Positions 32,801 through 44,350 of a stretch of DNA of 64,000 nucleotides are shown one piece after another. The position numbers were made by a program, and so were the translations under genes. Source of the stretch: Polytrichum commune (Eukaryota; Streptophyta; Polytrichopsida; Polytrichales; Polytrichaceae); assembly GCA_950295325.1 (NCBI GenBank), contig OX485806.1, positions 20,462,001 to 20,526,000 of the forward strand, written 5' to 3'. How positions within the stretch are numbered: the stretch's first letter is position 1; every line of letters begins with the position of its first letter. Below the pieces are notes generated by a model. That model did not search any database. It was not told the origin of the DNA and saw only the letters and a list, made by a program, of their open reading frames with translations.

Positions 32801-35800
32801 AAGGCAGAAGGATGTGGAAATTGCACAACTCCACGAACACTACAGGCTCGAGATAAGGAGGGTTGGGGACGAAGGGAAATTGAAGCGGAAGGAGATGACA
32901 CTTCTATTTGGTAAAGAGACCCAAAAGCTGCAAAAGCGGCTTGACCGGTTGATTGATTTCCGGAAACGCCAGGTGAAGGCTCTCTAAGTCCCACAAACAC
33001 ACATACGAAACTTATTCATTACTGATAGTGTTTGTAAACTTATTCATAAGAAGTGTCATTAGAAAAAAATTATCACAATGACATAAAATGACATTATATC
33101 CCACTAAATACAATATTTGGTGTAGTAATGATACCACAAGAAATGGTAGGTGTACCTCTTATCTGTCCTCTTGCCCATGGAATGGAAATCTCAAAATGCA
33201 AGTGGCCAACATTAAATGTAGAGTCAGTGTCTTACATACCCTTTGACCATTTAACGTTTTTACCACTCTAATAGAATAGTTAGGAAACGATTCAGTTCAC
33301 ATTTGAAGTTCAACACACATTTCATCCTTTTAAATCTTTGCAACTCTCTACTATAAAATAAAAGATTAAGATTGCAACCCATGTTTCATAGGCATTAATA
33401 CAAAAAAAGTAACTGTTTAAGACCCATCTACCCTTTCTTTTTTTTATTAACTTTTTTCCTTTTCCCTTCTTTCGAATTTACATTGGCGTATGGAGAATAA
33501 AGTTCCCTTTTATGGAAAGGATGATTTGATCAGGATGAGGTTGAGGAGCGTATGAAAGCAGCTGAGGACGAAGCGGCCGAGTTGAGACAAAAGATGGAAG
33601 ACCTAGCACCCAGCTTCGAACGCAAATTCATCGAGGCCGCGAGTACCTGAAAACTTTGCCATTTTGGGGACCCAAAAACATACATACATACATATATTCA
33701 CACACACCCTCGCTCTCTAAACTCCATGATATCAACCTCCTTAATGTCACTCCTCTTGTATCCTGAAACCCTACAAAAAGGATGTTCTTAATTTAAATCT
33801 CACTCCTTGTTGTCACATTTCCCTCTCATATATCACGGATTTTTGACATTAAAATAAACCATAGAAGAATTCAAACCTCACGTTTGCCCACATCACGTCA
33901 TCATCCTTGTAACTATTGTCATTATTGCAATCATGTCATTCCATAATGTCACATGCTGCACTAATTCTCTCTTAACACGTAATATCCATGTCAACACCAC
34001 AAAACTCCTGAATACCACGTGCACTTTGGTTGCCACTACTGGAGTGTGGTATTTCAGAGTTTAGACTGTATATATGTACACTTCTTAAACAACGGACTTG
34101 ATTTCACAATACAAAAATCTGCGAAAAACAGACACGGAGTAAACTAAAGAAGCCAAACGCGAGGTCACTGATACTAAGTTAGTGCATCACTGGCTGCAGA
34201 GCCATAAGAACAAGGAGGAGTTTGACATGAAATATGATGAACTTGCAAGGAAACTGAGAGACAGGATTGACAAAGGAATTGGGGAGCGTGTGCATGATGT
34301 TATTGAAAGAGTGAGGATCTCCTCACCTTGTTGCTTGAGTACTACATGCAACGCACGTTTAATTTCTACTTTTAAATTTTAAAAAAAAAATCAAACTGAA
34401 AGTTTAGTTACTTTAAGTTGGGCCTTGTTCTATTTGGGTCATTAGTTTGGGAGCCCTATCGAGGTTTGAAAATAAAATTTATAGTTGTAACCAATGAGAG
34501 CAAGGAGCAATAGTCTATTAGGTGTTGTGTGTGCATTCGGTGGACAACTATGAAACTGATCAAAGAATACATTGGACATTGACACCACCTGTGTAGTGTT
34601 CTTGTGTTAATTAATATTTGCATGTCTTTCCCTTTTTATGGGGTAGTTTCATCACTTTCTCCCAAGGGTGGGAAAAACCCAACTTTTTCCGGCTGATGCA
34701 TTGGGTTTTTGGTTTTAATGCAAAAAAACATGATTTCTGCGAATAAAATCATGGTTTTATTCCAACACTTGACACTCGGCACTCGATACCGCCATTGATA
34801 GACATTGGGCCCTTTGCCCTATAATCTCAACTTATTTGCAATAAACCGAATAAAACCGGATTTTGCTAGACCTCAGATGATTGGGTTTTTTAAAAAAACT
34901 TCGAAAAACCCAATTGTAAAAAATCATGTGGTGCCAGCCTTGCTTTTTCCATGGATTTGCTTCTTTATTGGAAGACACGCTCATATTTTGGAACTTACTA
35001 GAACTTTAATGAGCACAATGTGTATGAGGGGGATAAAATTTCCCAAAGAATGCAACATGATAGGAAGGAAGGAAGAGAAAGCAGGAGAGATTTTCAATGA
35101 AAGACGATACTAGGTGAAAAGAAAGAAAGATTTTACTCTTTCTAAAGACATATGTGTGTGTATATATAGTCATCATTTTTTCTAGTGATGTGGCAACTCT
35201 ACAAGAATTTATCTTTCTAAAAATCTGTGGGAAATTGTTAAGAGGGGATCTATAATTATTGTGAATTGAAGTGGATCACATTAAATGAAGGGAAGAGATG
35301 TTGCTTTACCATACAGAGTTGTGACATCTTGAGCAATTTTAGCATTTAGAGAATCACATGTTTCTTTGAACTTTTATTATTATTATTATTCTAAACCAAA
35401 CCTTATATATTGTAGTTTAGGTACTCGTTGTTGAGAGTGATTGATGAGGCACAACATGGGTTTCTTCTTTCAAGTGTAGAATGAGATACTCTTGGCGGAA
35501 ATTCACATGCACGCAACAAGCACGAGTGTGCTCCAAGCTGACAAGGATTGGCTTATCAATCAAAACACGAAGCTCAGGTGTGAACTTCAATTGACACGTC
35601 AAACTGTGGATTTACATGCAAAACGCAACATCCACCAAGTGCATGTAATCTGGAATGCAAACAAAAAGGTAGTCTTTGTTTATCTATCAGCTCCATAACC
35701 TCTAACTTATCTTTATTTATTCATGTTTGCTTCCAATAGTGGACCCCCTTTCGCAAATATCCCATGAATATTTAGAAAATAAGTTTTATTTATTTATGGA

Positions 35801-38217
35801 GGTGGCACATTATTGGAAAGATGACTACCTACATATAGTTGATCAAAAGCAAGTAAAATCTACATGCCATCCCTCCTCCCAACTTTCTTCTCTTCATGTG
35901 CTCTTTCCTTCCTTGTTATTCTCTAATGTTCTCTCTCCCTTCCTCCTTACCTTGTGTAGTTCTTGGTGTTTCCTTGCCCTCATATACATAATTGTGTTCA
36001 AGTAAGCTCAAGTAAATTTCAAGAGTGTGACTATATGTTCCAAGAAAAAAAGAAAAAATTGACATGCAAGAAGTGATGCTCAAATTATAAAAATCATGCA
36101 ACTATGAGTTAACACAAGAAATAGCACTCTTTAATGCATCTTTCGATCTAGTTTCGGTGATTATGATAGTCAAAGGAATGTGCACATGACCTAGCAACTC
36201 CTTGTCTCAATTTTGTTAACTTTATCCTTGGTTTCCATATCCCTCAAAACCCCTTGCTCTCGTTGGTTGTTGCTAGTAAATTCTAAACATTAATGATACT
36301 CCCTAAACTAGTGATCCCAAATGGACATGATAACATTATTTAGCTATTATCGGCCGTTTCATTCTAAAACTATTCAGTGATAGTGCTTCACCTGAGTTTA
36401 TTAAATTGAATATGAAATAATGGTGTTGGTAAGAGAATAACCATGATATAGGTCACGAATACTATCTTACCAACACCCAGTCCCACCCATCCTCCATACT
36501 CAATTGCATAATGTTATGGAAGAAGGCCCATACATATTATTATAATTATAATAATATGAATTAGATTTATGCAAAGACCTTGCCTCGCAGTATTGATATG
36601 GTATTTGAATAACCACTCTGCAATTCGTTGGAAATTGGGCAGATCCAAAATCTAGAAAAGGCTCTCAAGGAGTTACTTCAACAGTATAGTGAAGAAAGAC
36701 GGATGCTTCTTGAGAAGCATGAAGGTGTTTGTGATGAACTCAAATCTAATAATGAGGTTTGTAATTCTTAGACCGACTCAAGAGTGTAGTTTTGCAAATG
36801 TAATTTCCATCGAAAGGAGATTATGCCTCCACCAAAAGATTCTTAGGGTGAACCACACATTCAAGCACGTCCACCTCGCTAAAAAAAAAAATCATATGAT
36901 TCAACAACTGTCTACAAAGTTTTGAACTATGTTCCTAATCTCTTCATGATGGAAATTGCATTCAATTCTAGTCATCGCCGATCAAGTAGTCCACCCAATC
37001 GCAATTATCTAGTATATGTGGTATACTAACACTTGTAGGTGAACTTAAACCAATATGTTGATGACCACTCATAGTAAGAGAAATAAATTTCAAATAGGTC
37101 AACCACTGCAACAATTAGATGCTTGAGAAATGGAAAGCCGTTGTGTGGACGCGTGTAAGAGATCAACCTTCTTCAAGAGGACTTTTGCTTTGGACTATCA
37201 AGTGCAATTACAAGAAGTTTGCACTTAAGTCATGTGGCTGGAAAATACTTTCCTTTGGTCAAAATGTGGACCTCATTTCTTTTCTTCCTTTTCCTAGTAC
37301 GTCCTTCTGGCATGAGAGAGGGGCACTTTTTTAGTGCTAACTTGAATCGAACTTGGAAACTCGGGCACTGAACAAACGTTTTGATTTGCCAATTTTGTGT
37401 GTGATATTTCCATGTGCAGCAATTGAAGACCTCGTTGCTGATAAAAGTGAAAGAACTCACGAAATTCAGGCGACTGGCTCAACTTATGATAAGGCAGCGA
37501 GGCGAGGTTGAGCTTTTCCTTCTCGACTCCATTCAGGTCAGAGCTCAATCTTGACAGAGGTTATGACTGATCATGCAACTGGCCATACGTTGAAACGTTT
37601 TTCTTCTCTTTTACTTTCATGCAGGTTAATTAAAGATTCTTGCTATCAAATCGGTGTCAACTTTACTAACAGGTGTTTGCATATTTATGTGATGCACGCA
37701 TTTCACACCTGTGTAAAACTTAACCCTGACGGAAGTATTTCAGATGGTGAAGAACCAGATTGCACTGCAAAACGAGATACAAAGATGCCAAACAAACAAC
37801 GTTAATGTGACCACACGAGACAATCTTATCGATCCTTCAAGAGTCGAAGGTAATGGTGCATATCAAGATTATTCCGTTCTGTGTTTGCCACCTATCAATG
37901 TAAGAGCACCAGCCGGCCGTAGCCCTATACAAGCCAAGCCCTTCCCACCGGGCGGGGACTTGAAATTAGGGCAACCGGAAACGACGAAGGCATTTTTAGA
38001 CCAATTGGCGGACGATGCGGAGGCGGTTGAAGTGAACTCCCAAGACCCCAACGTGTTTCCCCAAGTACTACCGATTATTGACATCTCCAAGCTTTCATGG
38101 GAAGAACGTGAGAAAGTGTTGAGATATCTTTTGAACAAAATTAACCAGAGTTCACATCAAGCGAGTCCAAAGAAGGTGCAAGGCACCAAGAGTGATGCAG
38201 GAAGGACTCTTGTTTGA
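29895..38217 (+). CDS. BBOF1: BBOF1-like coiled-coil protein (basal body-orientation factor 1)
   Basis: Basal body-orientation factor 1 is a coiled-coil axoneme or basal-body protein of motile cilia; here it would serve flagellate sperm. Exons: 29895-30052, 31405-31513, 32246-32326 (or -32330), about 32764-32972, 33534-33642, 34150-34310, 35480-35668, 36643-36756, 37420-37536 and 37744-38217, about 575 residues against about 530 in animals. The N-terminus is basic and Ser-Pro rich (ASRAGSPKSPKSPK). Charged heptad repeats follow (EVEERMKAAEDEAAELRQKM; DWLINQNTKLRCELQLTRQ). The diagnostic C-terminal part has RGEVELFLLDSIQMVKNQIA and LSWEEREKVLRYLLNKIN, both matching animal BBOF1 in order. Most donors and acceptors agree in phase. 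The weak spots are the start of exon 2 and the exon 3/4 join, where only AAAG|TC keeps the frame. No in-frame stop lies inside the proposed exons. Confidence 0.85.
30021..30529 (+). repeat. Diverged tandem duplication of BBOF1 exon 1 end and intron 1
   Basis: The block starting GTCGAAGATACACAAGCATT (30021) recurs in altered form at 30297 (GTCAAAGATACACACACACT), and both copies run to ATTGGGCCTAA(C/G)CCTAAAA (to about 30292 and 30529). In the second copy the donor site AAAGTAAGTT has become AAACTTAGGT, so it should not splice as the first does. Confidence 0.75.
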
Positions 38218-41200
38218 TTTGGCGACGTTAATTCAACCCGTGTGGGCTTTTCCAAATGACTCGTTGTTTTGTTGGTAAGGTGGATCTCTCCATGGGCAAT
38301 TTGTTACGGTATGTGGCCCTCACGTGGGGATCCACTTCTAGTTCCACAAACAATTTTGGTGGTTGGATCAGATTAGGACTTGTCTTGTCTTGTTAAAACT
38401 TGTGAATCTTGTACATTGTCAATTCAAGTGTCAAAATTGGAGTTTGCATACAAAAGTTAACTTACAAGAAGTCCAAATGGAAGCTTCTCATTCACTTGAT
38501 ATGGTCACGGCAACCCTCCGCATTGTGCTAATTATTGAATATGAATGGTGTATGTATTTCGAGCACATCATTGTTTTCTCTCCACTTGGTTAAGAAAAGA
38601 TGCCTATTGTGGGCACTTCCAACTTCATACGCAATCTTAGATGTTGGATTAGATCGGGAATCAACTCATCTTATATTACAAGATGTAAATCATGCAGATT
38701 GTCATTTCAATTTTCAAAAGTGAAGTCCAGATTCTAAAGTTATACGAGATCAAGCGAAGCTTCTTTTTTCTCTTTAGATATATTAGGTCATAACAACCCT
38801 CGTAACTGTATTGATTATTGAATCTAGAATGGTGTTTGTATTATGAGCACATAGTCCAATATTCTTGTAATGCGTCTCTTTTTACTATTTGTTCTTGACC
38901 ACAAACCTTATCATATAGCACTCACATATCATTAGCGTGACCATACACACTAGGAGAAATCATGTCCATAGCAACCACCTACAACTGGTTGTTGCGACGC
39001 AGTGGGTGTAGTAATTGCCATATGCAACCAATTGCAGAGGTTGACCACCTTGGGATTTGAGTTGGCATAATTCAATGTGAATTGCCTCTCATTGCATCCA
39101 TTTGGGGCGTGAGGTGGTGAACAATGCCAACGGACAGCATGGTTTGGAAGTGCCCAATGGAATTTTCTCTGCCTGCATAGGTGAAAGGAGGCACTGCATA
39201 AATTATGAACCGGAGTCCCACGTGGCGGTTTTTCCCCATCCTGTGGTGGTGAGCAACTTGACTACCATCACGGCCATAGTTGGTGTGTGATGGCGAGATG
39301 ATGGTTGTACCTTATTTTGGGTGACGTGTCCATGCCCAACCCTAGAATGGAGCTCCATGTTATACGTCCACCCATTTGAAGCAACTGTGGCAATGTCTAA
39401 CATCCACAACATGTCCGTTTCTAGCAATTATCGGTGGATGCTCTCCAAGGATGGCTTCCATCTTTTTTCACCACCTAAAGTGAACAAAGATGTGGCCTAT
39501 GGTTGCCAACATGTGTTTTCCTAGTGCTCTTGAAGCATATACAATGTTGTGGTTCACATTGACCGTTTACATTGAGGGCGGTTAAGGCATACCATTCATG
39601 TTCATTGGCAATACCAATGTATGAATTGCTAACATCTTTTTGTACTACAACAATTTGGTGTGTTCAAGTGCAAACATGTTACAAGGCATAACAATAGTAT
39701 GTATTCATTTAACATGCACTACACGTTTATCATCATCCTTGGCCACATCCCCAACATGCACTTCAATTGCGTCGCACACATTAATGCTAGAAAAATCAAC
39801 ACTTGCTTCTTTTTTTTGCACTTAGATTCTGGAGGTACATTGTAACCAAAAACAAAAAATCATTTTGTCCTTTTATGTCCAATTTCCAGCTAGTCTCCAA
39901 GGCTTTTGCACAAAATATGATGACTATAGCATTTTATTTTATTTTATTTTTTGCATGTACGCTTACATTGAGGCCCCCCAATTCCAACACTACATTCAAC
40001 ACCTTCACGTCCCATCCTATGTGTATGATGGGAACATGCATTTAATATTATCTTTGATGTTAATATGCCTTACAACATTTTCTACATTGCTACAGATTGC
40101 TATAGGCACCACACATCATTGTGGACCAGGGGGAGAGGGGGATTGGAATTAAGAATCACAATTTTTTGTGCAAACATCCCTCTGTGCTTTGGTGGTGTCT
40201 TCACCTTACTCTTTGCCCCATTTGAGAACATCATACTCCAATAACGCCCTCACAACATCATCTACCTTTTGGAAGCAAGCATGACTTCTTTGTTGCCATC
40301 CTACTTTCTCCTCCAAGCTCCTACATGGCTTCTCCTCCATGATGAACATGCAATAAAGTCTCCATAGGCGCGCGCGGGGGGGGGGGGGGGGGGGGCCGGC
40401 GGGGTGGTTTTTGTTACTGCAATTTTGCAATGGTGAGCTAGGAGGCTTATGTTGCCAAACACTATTTTTTTTGTTCCACTAATTCCCCATATGTGCTGCC
40501 ATTGTGGTTTTGCACCTCCACCACCACATTTGTGCATTGGCCATGCTCATTGGCCAACTGCTTCTCTTGTCACTCCACCTCCTCCGCTTTCTTCTCCACC
40601 AGCCTCACATTCTCCTTGATAAGGTGTAGAGTTTGACATACATCGCTTATAAGTTCCAACATTTTTTTCCACATTGCCTTCTTTAGGCCTAGCCACATGT
40701 CCAATGAAAAGACCACTCCAATGTGCACGACCAATAATGTACGCATCACAATAGAAATGCGACTATTGTCCTAGGGATTGAGACCTTCTTCTACATCTCC
40801 ACGCCTTGGTGGGAGCACATGCTCTAGAAGCCTATTTTAGGTTGCCAACCATGCAAGCTACAACCACCATGTTACCAAACTTGCATTTGGCAATATGGAA
40901 TTTTGAAATCGTGCCCGATCTAATTTTATGGACCCAACCAATCCACCATTGAACCACTCTTGCAAAAATGTTAGTCTTGCCTATCACCATTCTTTATCAT
41001 CATAATCACTTTGTTGGCCATTATCTAACCTCTTCTGACTTCACATGCATACAACATGTATGCGAACTTTATCTACCCATAAATTTAGGTAAAAGGACTA
41101 CTGAGAGTCACTCTCATGCTACTCAACATCTTAGTGTAAATGATGCTTGGTAGCCCATGCACAAGGCAACTCCATTGTATACGATCGGTGAGGTGGGCCT

Positions 41201-42806
41201 TCAAGTGGTTGTGCTTTGGTTTTGGATATAACCTTACTATGATATATTCCCACTTTTGCATCCACAACTCATCTACAATGAGCATATGGAATGGTGATTG
41301 CAATATTTTGGCAGACAACCAACAATTTAAAATGCATTCTTTGCTATAGATGTCATTGGCAATCACATAGTGCCTCATGAATCCTTGCCTTGCATGTTCA
41401 ATATAGCCAGGTTGTTGGCACATATTTTGTCCATCTTCGTAATCTTCCACTTTCACATCTTGCAGTGTTATGCATAGGCTCGCTCCAACAGTGGTGGAGT
41501 TCAAAAAGCGCAACCATAATTTGTTGCATCCTCAAAGGCTCTTAAATGCAGTGATATTTTCAAATAACAAACACACTTCCATGTCTGTGTTGCTAACATT
41601 TGTCACAATGCATAGAAAATATGTTGTAAAAAACAATATTTTCCAACAATCCAGCTACAAGGCTAGCCATGTCACAAGGGGCATCACTCACAATCCGCTA
41701 GTCCACTTGGCTTGGAGTAGGAACATTGTCTTTCCTTCCAAGTGGTCGTGAAACAAAGAGCTTGGAAGACTAGAGTTTTTCCCAGAAAAGAAAAAATATT
41801 GAACATGGCACTAAGCATATTTGTTCTCCCATATGATGTGGACATGTGTTTTAAATAGTGACAATCATGTGGGCTAGCGTGGCCTCCTACTGCATCTAGG
41901 AGTGGATGCAACCGCGGCTAGCACCTTCATATTCCAAAACATTTCTTCTAGTTTATTCTTGACCATGCCTAACTTCTCTTTTATTGGGGTCCACAATCAT
42001 GTCAGTGTCGTGCCCCCATGTTGGGAACGTCCTACATGATGCAATCATTCCTCCAATAAAAGCAAGATTTGTGTCAATATTATGCTTCATCACGTGGGTT
42101 GCCCTATGCGTCATGAGGCACCAAAAATGGTTGCCGACCATTAAAATTCCATATATAAAGTCTACATGCTTACGCCTCCCAACACTCCAACAAACTCATC
42201 CAAAATACCATACTTGTGAAAGCCACAACATAAACAACAATCAACTACATGTCCAACCTATGAGCATCATTCTTACTTCCTCCTCATTTTCGTTTTGTTT
42301 GGTGAGAAAATCTTGTTATCTTGAGTTTGCTTTGAAGTTGGCAAGACATAACAAACGTGAGTTGGTGTTAGAGAATGCAAGGAAGCTTTTGCTAGGTTAG
42401 GGTTTGGAAGTGTGGTTGGTTGCTTGTGCTACAAGGTTTCTCACGCCATCTTTACCACCGCTCATTGGACTTGTAGGGATGTTGTTTAGAGTAGTGTATT
42501 GTGTTGTGCATTAGGCACGGACAGAACGCTTAAAGCAAGGTTTGGACTGCTTGTTATGTCAACATTGAGAACCCATTGTATTTGTTGCTTCTCTCGCAAT
42601 TGTTGGCCATTGGATTGTGATCTACAACCTCCGATTCAAAGATTTAAGGTGCACATACACATGATCACTATAATTGTGGGATTTTTACTTTTCTCTATAT
42701 CTCTAGTGGATGCGTATGTTGCTATTATGGACTGGCATTTCTAGCTTGTTGAGGGAAATACCATGCTGCTATGTAGGTATGCATTGCATATTGTAGCAAT
42801 ATATGA
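38218..42806. other. No gene recognised
   Basis: The first few hundred bases are presumably the 3' untranslated region of the BBOF1-like gene. Further on, scattered frames of up to 142 codons (such as 41085-41513 on minus) have no recognisable domain and are rich in short CAAC, CATG and TTGCCA motifs. The area may be old repeat sequence. Confidence 0.5.
40376..40395 (+). repeat. G20 homopolymer
   Basis: Twenty G residues in a row follow CGCGCGC and precede CCGGCGGGG. The exact length is likely to be uncertain in any assembly. Confidence 0.9.
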
Positions 42807-42985
42807 GCTTATGCACTAGATCTTGTTGCATTTTGAATTGGTGCACCTAATGTCATTGCATTTCTGAGTTGGTGCACTTCATATCGTTGTATTTTTTGGT
42901 TGCTACATTTGGTATTGGTGCATGTATAAGTGGTTGTAGTAGATATTGTTGCATATCTAAGTTTTTGCACTACATAGGGCTTTGT
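42807..42985 (+). repeat. Minisatellite, about 31-bp unit, about six units
   Basis: Successive units follow the pattern (G)AGTTGGTGCAC..(A/C)TAT.(G/A)TTGCATTTCT. Two more diverged units lie at about 43125-43175. Confidence 0.7.
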
Positions 42986-43243
42986 TTGTCAGAATCGTTG
43001 CTTCCCTCGCAACTCGATGTGGTGGATGTGTTTGGTTGTTGGGTGTCTCTGTTGGATGCAAATGCTGCCACCATGGGTTAGCATTTATGGAATGTTGAAT
43101 GGAGTACCATGCTAGCATAGGGGCAAAAGTCGATATTGTATCATATTTAAGTGGATGCATTTGACAACGTAGCATGTTCATGTGAGTTGAATTTTATGAG
43201 TTTTTGTAGCATTGGTTATCCTCATAATTGTTGAGGGAAATAG

Positions 43244-43850
43244 GTGATGGGTACGGGATGCAACCAAGCTCAAATTTGCAACATATTGGCAACAACATCC
43301 CAAATGAACTGGGAATCGGGTATGGATTTTGCAGTGAATCTAATTATTATAATCAAGAAAGATTATTTTCCAAAAGCTAAGAAGTGGGATCCTTTACACA
43401 TCTTTGAGTTGATGAAAATGTTTGAATTGCAGTAGCTTGTGTACCTTGTGGAGTAGCGGAATAGATGTACCAAGGTGGCGATGAGAAAGATCATTGGGAG
43501 ACCATTAGTGGAGTATTTCCACAACTTGCCAATTGTAGAGGGTGGTACCAAGTGTGGGTCATGGACGCATACCACCCAAAAGCTCCCCTATAATGGTGTG
43601 AATATTACAGTCCAAATTCAAAATTTTGCAAGTCTTGAACAAAAACACTCTATGGAGCTCTGAATACATTGCTTTGATGGAAGATGCAACCATGCATGCT
43701 GAGAATGTGGAGCAAAGGAAGTGTCCTTTGTGTAGAGTGGCAAAGACATGCATAAAGCATTTTTTATTTAAGTACATGAATATGGGAGGGCATAGTGCAA
43801 TTGGAGGCATGTTGCATGCAATTCCTAAGTTGATGGATGTGATCTTATAG
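43244..43850 (+). other. Broken coding-like frames, unrecognised
   Basis: Overlapping plus-strand frames at 43244-43435, 43475-43663 and 43626-43850 succeed one another, the last with a CPLC motif (EQRKCPLCRVAKTCIKHF). They could be remnants of one decayed frame. I recognise no family and assign no function. Confidence 0.3.
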
Positions 43851-43894
43851 CATGAACTTCAAGGGTTAATAATTGCTTAAATAATGTAACTTAT

Positions 43895-44350
43895 GTAAGG
43901 ACACTTGCCTTACAATGCAAAATAGTAGAGCCAATTTTGTCATGATTGCAAAGGTAGGGAAATGAATGGAGCAGAGAAGTTGCATGATATATTGTCAATT
44001 TATATAAAAAATATATATGTGTAGGCCACTTACAGTGTTGAGAAGGCATTTCAAAAAGTGAATGGCAATGTATGTTGTGGTTGGCATCCATGGTTGGTGT
44101 TAATTAACATTTAGTAGTTGGCGGGAATGGAGAGATTTTGTGAGGACACTTGCCTCACAATGTGACGGTACTCTTAATATAATGTTATGATTGCAAAGGC
44201 ATTGAAAATAATGGGACACAAAAATATGGACATGGCATGAAGAGCTTGCAAAAAAAAATTGGAAATGAAAGGCCGCCTAATGAAGTTGGGAAACAATTAT
44301 TTTCGCAAATGGGAATGGAGGTTGTGGTTGGCATCCATGCTTGGTGATGC
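43895..44350 (+). repeat. Diverged tandem duplication, about 240-260 bp unit
   Basis: AGGACACTTGCC(T)(T/C)ACAATG occurs at about 43900 and 44139, ATGATTGCAAAGG at about 43942 and 44187, and GTGGTTGGCATCCATG at about 44077 and 44325. The order is the same in both units. Confidence 0.75.
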
